Positions 14,065 through 18,047 of a DNA stretch of 18,047 nt are shown piece after piece. Origin of the DNA: Pseudomonadota bacterium (lineage in GTDB: Bacteria; Pseudomonadota; Alphaproteobacteria; Azospirillales; Azospirillaceae). The translations under genes were made by a program, and so were the position numbers. The stretch is taken from positions 1 to 18,047 of the forward strand of contig JAEZHQ010000153.1 of the NCBI GenBank assembly GCA_023416455.1, written 5' to 3'. How positions within the stretch are numbered: position 1 is the stretch's first letter; every line of letters starts with the position of its first letter. Under the pieces are notes generated by a model. The model saw nothing but the letters and a program-made list of their open reading frames with translations. It ran no database searches and was not told the origin of the DNA.

Positions 14065-14886
14065 GTGGATCTGCACTCGGGAACTCTGGAAGGCCAGGTG
14101 GCGGTGGTCACCGGCGCCGCGGGCGGCATCGGCGAGGCGATTTGCCTTGCGCTTGCGCATCGCGGCGCGCGGATCGTGGTGATCGACGTGTCGAAGGAGA
14201 AGGTCCAGGCCGCCGCGGACCGGATTCGCGCGGCCGCGGCGGTGGACGTGGTGCAGGCCGTCGCCGACGTGTCCTCGGCGTCCTCCGTCGCATCCGCGTA
14301 CGCGGCGATCGAGGCCGAGACGGGCCGCATCGATGTGCTGGTGAACAACGCCGGCGTGCGGGAGATCAAGAACGCCATCGACCTGGCTCCCGCCGAATGG
14401 GACCGAACCATCGGGGTGAACCTCAACGGTCCGTTCTATTGCGCGCAGGAAGCCGCCAAGCGCATGCGCAGGACGGGCGGCGGGGCGATCGTGAACATCG
14501 CCTCGGTGGCCGGTCTGGTCGGCATCCGGAGCCGTCCGGCCTATTGCGCCAGCAAGCACGGCCTGATCGGGCTGACCAAAGTCCTTGCGTTCGACCTCGC
14601 GCAATACGGGATCCGCGTGAACGCGGTGGCCCCCGGCGCCATTCCCACGCCGATGACCGAAGCTTATTATCGCGACCCGGTGTTCCTGCGGGGCGTCTCC
14701 CATGCGGTCGCTCTGGGCAACCGCGGAACGCCGGCGGCGATCGCCGAGGCCGTTGGCTTTCTCTGCTCCTCCGCCGCTGCGTACATCACCGGCGTCACGC
14801 TGCCGGTGGATGGGGGATTCCTGGCGGAGAAGAGCTTTGCCGGGGATGATGCCGAGAGCTTCCGCAGCTCGTCCAACTCCACCTGA
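14065..14886 (+). CDS. Short-chain dehydrogenase/reductase (classical SDR, NAD-type)
   Basis: The 273-aa protein shows all classical SDR landmarks: the cofactor loop TGAAGGIG (16-23), NNAG (94-97), Asn119, Ser147, Tyr160 and Lys164 (YCASK), and the VNAVAPGAIPTPM segment after the active site. Asp41 at the end of the second strand indicates NAD(H) rather than NADP(H). The GTG at 14065 is chosen because GGAGG lies seven bases upstream; a TTG at 14041 has no ribosome site. The gene is divergent from dctPQM and shares the two-operator control region, so it should be induced together with the importer. It probably oxidises a hydroxyl group of the imported compound or an intermediate. The Ser-rich C-terminal tail after VDGGF is longer than usual. 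Confidence 0.92.
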   Translation: MDLHSGTLEGQVAVVTGAAGGIGEAICLALAHRGARIVVIDVSKEKVQAAADRIRAAAAVDVVQAVADVSSASSVASAYAAIEAETGRIDVLVNNAGVREIKNAIDLAPAEWDRTIGVNLNGPFYCAQEAAKRMRRTGGGAIVNIASVAGLVGIRSRPAYCASKHGLIGLTKVLAFDLAQYGIRVNAVAPGAIPTPMTEAYYRDPVFLRGVSHAVALGNRGTPAAIAEAVGFLCSSAAAYITGVTLPVDGGFLAEKSFAGDDAESFRSSSNST

Positions 14887-14940
14887 CGACCGGTCCCTCC
14901 GTGTGGTGCGTGCGCGCGTCAGCGGGGGGCGCCGCCACCC

Positions 14941-15154
14941 CACGGCCACGGGGTGCGTTCCGGCCTACTTGAGCAGGCGCCCCCTGGCCGGCGGGGTGCC
15001 GGCGAGCCGCCCTTCGCACGACGGCGTCCATGCGGGCAGGCGGCTGGCCGTTTCCATGACCGCGGCCCCCTTTTCCTCGACGAGGATGGTGCCGGGCATG
15101 ACGTCCACGACCGGAACCTCCTTCTGGCTGTCGAGCGCGCCGACCACCGCGTCC
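14941..15154 (-). repeat. Direct repeat A, copy A2 (214 bp)
   Basis: This is the longer partner of 3103-3256, about 97% identical outside the 60-bp block 15039-15098 that is missing in A1. It begins 54 bases after the SDR stop and ends just before the double-hairpin element. A1 and A2 are 11.8 kb apart in the same orientation, with the catabolic cluster and the protease remnant between them. Confidence 0.9.
14965..15154 (-). pseudogene. Remnant of a small conserved ORF (copy A2)
   Basis: On the minus strand the frame from about 15154 reads DAVVGALDSQKEVPVVDVMP, then 20 residues absent from A1 (GTILVEEKGAAV...), then PAWTPSCEGRLAGTPPARGRLLK and a TAG stop. The open frame continues upstream to 15252, but that part lies in the palindromic element and has no similarity to the A1 frame, so the 5' end of the original gene is missing. 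There is no start codon with a ribosome site. The family is not recognised. Confidence 0.5.
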
Positions 15155-15191
15155 GGCCGTGGGCCGTGCAGGGCGGCGGAGGCTTGCCGGG

Positions 15192-15310
15192 CTAAGCAGG
15201 TTTTCCGAACTCCGCCCACATATGGGCGGGCTCGGAAAACCTGCAAAACCATAGAGTCCGCAGGTTTCTTCAGGCCGGGCCTGTGGCCCGATCTGGAGAA
15301 ACCTGCTTAG
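15192..15310. repeat. 119-bp double-hairpin palindromic element (REPIN/MITE-like)
   Basis: The ends are 12-bp inverted repeats, CTAAGCAGGTTT (15192-15203) and AAACCTGCTTAG (15299-15310). Inside are two long imperfect hairpins. The first is 15196-15244, with GCAGGTTTTCCG pairing perfectly with CGGAAAACCTGC and an inner CCGCCCA/TGGGCGG. The second is 15260-15306, with GCAGGTTTCT/AGAAACCTGC and an inner CGGGCC/GGCCCG. They are separated by 15 bases. Two related palindromes in this arrangement with terminal repeats resemble REPIN or miniature transposable elements. There is no coding capacity and no clear target duplication. Confidence 0.75.
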
Positions 15311-15420
15311 GCCGGACCGTCTCCCGGCATGGGGGAAATCCCCCAATTGCCTCGCCCGTCCGCGGCTCCCTATCGTGATGCCATTCCACGATTTTGATCG
15401 TCCGGTACGCGGGGTTGATG

Positions 15421-16191
15421 ATGAGAAAAATCCACCACTCCATATTTGCTGCGCTCCTTGCCGTCGGTGTCTCGGCCGTTCTTTCCGCCTGCCAGACGAC
15501 GACGCCGGAAAGCCTCAAGCCGCACCTCGCCGTGACGGAGCCGCCGGCTGGCGCCGCCGGCCGGCCTTATCCGGTGGTCCTCTTCATCCAGGGGACCGGG
15601 GGCGGAAACAACCGGGCCAACCTGTGGGCCGGAAGGCTGGCCCAGGCCGGAATCGCCTCGGTGGCCATCGACAACGCGGGCCTGCGCGGCCGCACCAACC
15701 TGGCCGGCGTGGCGCCGCAGGATGTGGCCAAGGATTACGCGGCCGCGCTGCGCCTTCTCCAGAACGACCCGCGCGTCGACACGAACCGGCACGCGGTGAT
15801 GGGCTTCTCCAGCGGCGGCACGGCCGCGCTGCTCGCCGGCGGCGCCCTGGAGCCGGGCCAGCCCCGGCCGCGCGCCGTGGTCGCCTTCTATCCCGGCGTG
15901 CTGGGGGAGTGCGCCGGCAACCACCCCGACGGGACGAACGTGCATGTGTTCTACGGCGATCTCGACGAGTGGGGGGCCTACCAGGGCACGCGCGATGCGT
16001 GCCGCCGCGCCGTCGAGGGCAAGGCGTCGGGAGGCTTCCATCTGGTGAAGGGGGCCCATCATGGCTTCGACGACACCGTCGCCGTGACCTGGCCCGCCAG
16101 CGGCCGTACCTTCCGGTCGGAACCGAACCCCGCGGCGACCGCCGAGGTCGAACGGACGCTCGTCCCGCTGCTGAAGGCGGCCTTCGACTGA
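15421..16191 (+). CDS. Lipoprotein alpha/beta hydrolase, dienelactone-hydrolase-like
   Basis: The 256-aa protein has a lipoprotein signal with lipobox LSAC (21-24), so the mature chain is lipidated at Cys24 and membrane-attached. The hydrolase core shows the VVLFIQGTGGG oxyanion region, the nucleophile elbow GFSSGG with Ser130, an acid at Asp180 (FYGDLDEW) and the base His214 (GAHHGF). The HGF ending and small size match the dienelactone hydrolase family, but the nucleophile is Ser instead of the Cys of true dienelactone hydrolases. Cys164 and Cys194 may form a disulfide. The substrate is unknown. Starts at 15418 and 15421 are both ATG; 15421 has better spacing (6) from GCGGGG. The gene stands alone, ended by a strong hairpin. 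Confidence 0.8.
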   Translation: MRKIHHSIFAALLAVGVSAVLSACQTTTPESLKPHLAVTEPPAGAAGRPYPVVLFIQGTGGGNNRANLWAGRLAQAGIASVAIDNAGLRGRTNLAGVAPQDVAKDYAAALRLLQNDPRVDTNRHAVMGFSSGGTAALLAGGALEPGQPRPRAVVAFYPGVLGECAGNHPDGTNVHVFYGDLDEWGAYQGTRDACRRAVEGKASGGFHLVKGAHHGFDDTVAVTWPASGRTFRSEPNPAATAEVERTLVPLLKAAFD

Positions 16192-16217
16192 GTCGGGGCG
16201 GCGGTCCCCGGAAAAGC

Positions 16218-16247
16218 TTCAGGGCACCCCGCGAGGGGTGCCCTGAA
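16218..16247. terminator. Strong hairpin terminator between hydrolase and tRNA-Pro copy 2
   Basis: TTCAGGGCACCCC (16218-16230) pairs perfectly with GGGGTGCCCTGAA (16235-16247) around a GCGA loop. It lies 27 bases past the hydrolase stop and 50 bases past the tRNA 3' end on the other strand. On the minus strand GCTTTT follows the stem, so it may terminate both convergent transcripts. Confidence 0.75.
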
Positions 16248-16296
16248 TGTTCGATCCTGCCGGTTTGAATCCCGTTGGGGATTACGGCGGGGTGTA

Positions 16297-16373
16297 TGGT
16301 CGGAGAGAGAGGATTCGAACCTCCGGCCCCTGCCTCCCGAAAGCAGTGCTCTACCAGGCTGAGCTACTCTCCG
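16297..16373 (-). tRNA. tRNA-Pro(CGG), copy 2, discriminator A
   Basis: The 77-nt gene has the same body as copy 1 (anticodon loop TTCGGGA, anticodon CGG) and an encoded CCA (16299-16297). The discriminator is the expected A73 for proline tRNAs. Both sequence upstream of the tRNA and the promoter are shared with copy 1, whereas sequence beyond the CCA end is unrelated. Confidence 0.95.
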
Positions 16374-16421
16374 TTCGTTCCCGCCGCGCCGGTCCGTGGG
16401 TCCCGCCGCGCCGAGGCCGGT

Positions 16422-16450
16422 GATATAGCGGCTCCCCGGGGAGCCTGCAA
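16422..16450 (-). promoter_or_regulatory. Promoter of tRNA-Pro copy 2
   Basis: On the minus strand TTGCAG (16450-16445), a 17-base spacer and TATATC (16427-16422) match the layout before copy 1. The spacer is a perfect palindrome, GGCTCCCC/GGGGAGCC (16430-16445), not present in copy 1. Confidence 0.6.
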
Positions 16451-16469
16451 CGCAAAAGTTGGCCGGCCG

Positions 16470-17498
16470 TCAAAAATCCCGGTCGATGACGAAGTCGATC
16501 ACGTCCAGCATGGCGCGCTTGACCGGGCTGTCGGCGAACAGGCCCAGCGCGTCGCGCGCGATGGCGCCGTAATGGCGGGCGCGCTCCACCGTGTCCTTCA
16601 GCGCGTTGTGCTTGACCATCAGCGCCTGGGCCTGCTCCAGATCGCCTTCGCGCTGGTCCAGCTCCTCCATGGTGCGGCGCCAGAAGGCCCGCTCCTCGTC
16701 GTTGCCGCGGCGGAAGGCCAGCACGACCGGCAGGGTGATCTTGCCCTCGCGGAAATCGTCGCCGACCGTCTTGCCCAGCTTGGCCTGGAGCGCCGAATAG
16801 TCCAGCACGTCGTCGACCAGCTGGAAGGCGATTCCCAGATTCATGCCGTAATCGTAGAGCGCGGTCTCCTCCGCCTGCGGGCGGTCGGCGACGACGGCGC
16901 CGACCCGGCAGGCGGCGGCGAACAGCTCGGCCGTCTTGGCCTTGATGACCTCCAGATAGGCCTGCTCGCTGGTCTCGGTGTCGTTGGTGGTGCGCAGTTG
17001 CAGCACCTCGCCCTCGGCGATGACGGCCGAGGCGTTGGACAGGATTCGCAGCACGTCCAGCGACCCCACCTCCACCATGAGCTGGAAGGCGCGGGAGAAC
17101 AGGAAATCGCCGACCAGGACGCTGGCCTTGTTGCCGAACACGGCGTTGGCCGAGGCCAGCCCGCGGCGCAGGTCGCTCTCGTCGACGACGTCGTCGTGCA
17201 GCAGCGTCGCGGTGTGGATGAACTCCACCACGGCGGCCAGCATCTTGTGGTCGTTGCCCGTGTAGCCGCACAGCTCGGCCGCGGCGAGCGTCAGCACCGG
17301 GCGCAGCCGCTTGCCGCCGGCGGCGATGATGTAGCCGGCGAGCTGCGGTATCAGCTCCACCGACGAGTGCATCCGCTGCACGATGACGTCGTTGACCGCG
17401 CTGAGGTCATCGGCCACCAGGGCGGTCAATTCGTCGAGCGGGGTGGACTTGCGCCGTTTCGGCTCGAGGTTGGTCACGACCGCCAAGGCCGACTCCAA
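16470..17498 (-). CDS. ispB: Long-chain trans-polyprenyl diphosphate synthase (ubiquinone side chain)
   Basis: The protein of about 342 aa has the GGKRLRP substrate motif (61-67), the first Asp-rich motif DDVVD (102-106) and the second, DDVLD (229-233). The fifth residue before the first motif is the small Ala97, as in enzymes that make long chains. It condenses isopentenyl diphosphate units into the octa- to decaprenyl tail of ubiquinone; alphaproteobacteria usually make Q10, so decaprenyl is likely. The start is uncertain: TTG 17498 has an in-frame stop directly before it and no ribosome site, TTG 17486 has GGAG six bases upstream, and GTG 17477 would also fit. The ATG at 17502 is out of frame. 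Divergent from the DUF2007 gene. Confidence 0.9.
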   Translation of the reverse strand: MESALAVVTNLEPKRRKSTPLDELTALVADDLSAVNDVIVQRMHSSVELIPQLAGYIIAAGGKRLRPVLTLAAAELCGYTGNDHKMLAAVVEFIHTATLLHDDVVDESDLRRGLASANAVFGNKASVLVGDFLFSRAFQLMVEVGSLDVLRILSNASAVIAEGEVLQLRTTNDTETSEQAYLEVIKAKTAELFAAACRVGAVVADRPQAEETALYDYGMNLGIAFQLVDDVLDYSALQAKLGKTVGDDFREGKITLPVVLAFRRGNDEERAFWRRTMEELDQREGDLEQAQALMVKHNALKDTVERARHYGAIARDALGLFADSPVKRAMLDVIDFVIDRDF

Positions 17499-17589
17499 TC
17501 ATGATTGACGTGACGAATTCCGGCAGGGAGCATAACGGCATAGCCTCTTCGGTCAAGTCCGCAGGGGGATTCGGTTCGAGAAGCGGCGG

Positions 17590-17805
17590 ATGAAGGAACT
17601 CCTGCGCACCACCGACCCGGTCCGGTTGAGCTGGCTGCTGGCCCTGCTGGCCGATGCCGGGATCGAGGGGATCGTGCTCGACACCCACACCAGCGTGCTG
17701 GAGGGCTCCATCGGCGCCATCCCGCGCCGCCTGATGGTGGCGGCCGACGACCACGCCCGCGCCTGCCGGATCCTGCGCGAGGCCGGGGAGGAGCCGGGGG
17801 CATGA
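17590..17805 (+). CDS. DUF2007-family small protein
   Basis: The 71-aa protein MKELLRTTDPVRLSWLLALL... fits the DUF2007 family (putative signal-transducing, ferredoxin-like fold). It has the two-part pattern LSWLLALLADAGIEGIVLDTHTSVLEG and PRRLMVAADDHARACRILREAG. No function is established for the family. Its TGA overlaps the ATG of the next gene (ATGA), so the two are translationally coupled. This pair beside a polyprenyl synthase is an arrangement I associate with Azospirillum-type genomes. Confidence 0.85.
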   Translation: MKELLRTTDPVRLSWLLALLADAGIEGIVLDTHTSVLEGSIGAIPRRLMVAADDHARACRILREAGEEPGA

Positions 17806-18047
17806 CCGCGCCCGCCGAGGACGCCCTGCTGGGCGGCCGCGTCCGTCTTCTCCAACCCTTCGACGGCTACCGCGCCGCCATCGACCCGGTGCTGCTCGCC
17901 GCCTTCACCGACGCGCATCCCGGCGAGCGCGTGCTCGACGTCGGCACGGGGACCGGGGCTGCGGCGCTGTGTCTCGCCGCGCGGGTGCCGGAGGCGGTCG
18001 TCGTCGGGCTGGAAAAGCGGGCCGAGGCCGCGGACTTCGCCCGGCGC
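17802..18047 (+). CDS. SAM-dependent methyltransferase, TrmN6-like, C-terminus cut by window edge
   Basis: The first 82 residues are visible. They start MTAPAEDALLGGRVRLLQP, then GYRAAIDPVLLAAF and the SAM-binding motif I, VLDVGTGTGAAALCLAAR, followed by VVVGLEKR with the acidic residue that holds the ribose. The Q-P-x-x-G-Y-R-x2-x-D-x-V-L-L-A lead is typical of the tRNA1(Val) (adenine37-N6)-methyltransferase group. The catalytic NPPF/Y motif lies beyond the window, so the exact target is unproved. It overlaps the DUF2007 gene by four bases. Confidence 0.85.
   Translation, partial: MTAPAEDALLGGRVRLLQPFDGYRAAIDPVLLAAFTDAHPGERVLDVGTGTGAAALCLAARVPEAVVVGLEKRAEAADFARR

Noticed and set aside
13801..14949. 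Minus-strand 382-aa open frame opposite the SDR gene
   Set aside because: It covers the divergent control region and the SDR gene antisense and has no recognisable domain. The SDR motifs on the plus strand are complete.
2838..16373. Classical integrase-mediated genomic island at tRNA-Pro
   Set aside because: No integrase, excisionase or other mobility gene is present, and the duplication covers the promoter and whole tRNA instead of only its 3' end. Kept as an open question in findings, not called as a mobile element.

Overview
The window looks like chromosome from a high-GC alphaproteobacterium, most likely a Rhodospirillales member of the Azospirillum type. This is inferred from the very high GC at third codon positions, the alphaproteobacterial style of the genes, and the right-hand block (long-chain polyprenyl diphosphate synthase, DUF2007 protein, TrmN6-like methyltransferase). 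No database search was possible.

Layout. (1) 1-2624: a membrane-anchored protein cut by the left edge; a small secreted protein made almost wholly of fifty Met-x-Gly triplets; a 102-aa exported protein; an AhpD-fold protein; and a 134-aa unknown. (2) 2741-2914: a G-rich heptamer tract and a tRNA-Pro(CGG) gene. (3) 3103-4211: a decayed subtilisin-like protease whose catalytic Ser/Asn block is missing, plus a repeated gene remnant (copy A1). (4) 4308-14886: a catabolic gene cluster. It holds a zinc-type alcohol dehydrogenase, a SnoaL/NTF2-like protein, an FCD-type GntR regulator, an RraA-family protein, an aldehyde dehydrogenase, a GMC oxidoreductase, a complete DctPQM TRAP transporter and a short-chain dehydrogenase. 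(5) 14941-15310: a second copy of the remnant (A2) and a 119-bp double-hairpin element. (6) 15421-16373: a lipoprotein alpha/beta hydrolase, a strong hairpin and a second tRNA-Pro(CGG). (7) 16470-18047: core genes.

How the genes work together. The TRAP system would import an organic acid or related solute. The GMC enzyme, the zinc-type dehydrogenase and the SDR would oxidise alcohol groups, the aldehyde dehydrogenase would take aldehyde to acid, and the RraA-family protein could cleave or decarboxylate a keto acid. The substrate is not evident from sequence. The strongest new observation is a shared motif, ATTGACATGTC-N3-GACATTTC, found five times and only in front of the transcription units of this cluster. 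Each copy embeds a TTGACA -35 box reading toward a cluster gene. It is probably the operator of the GntR repressor encoded in the cluster, including its own promoter.

The cluster lies between direct repeats (A1/A2, and outside them two identical tRNA-Pro bodies), which suggests an inserted or rearranged segment. No integrase or transposase gene is present in the window.
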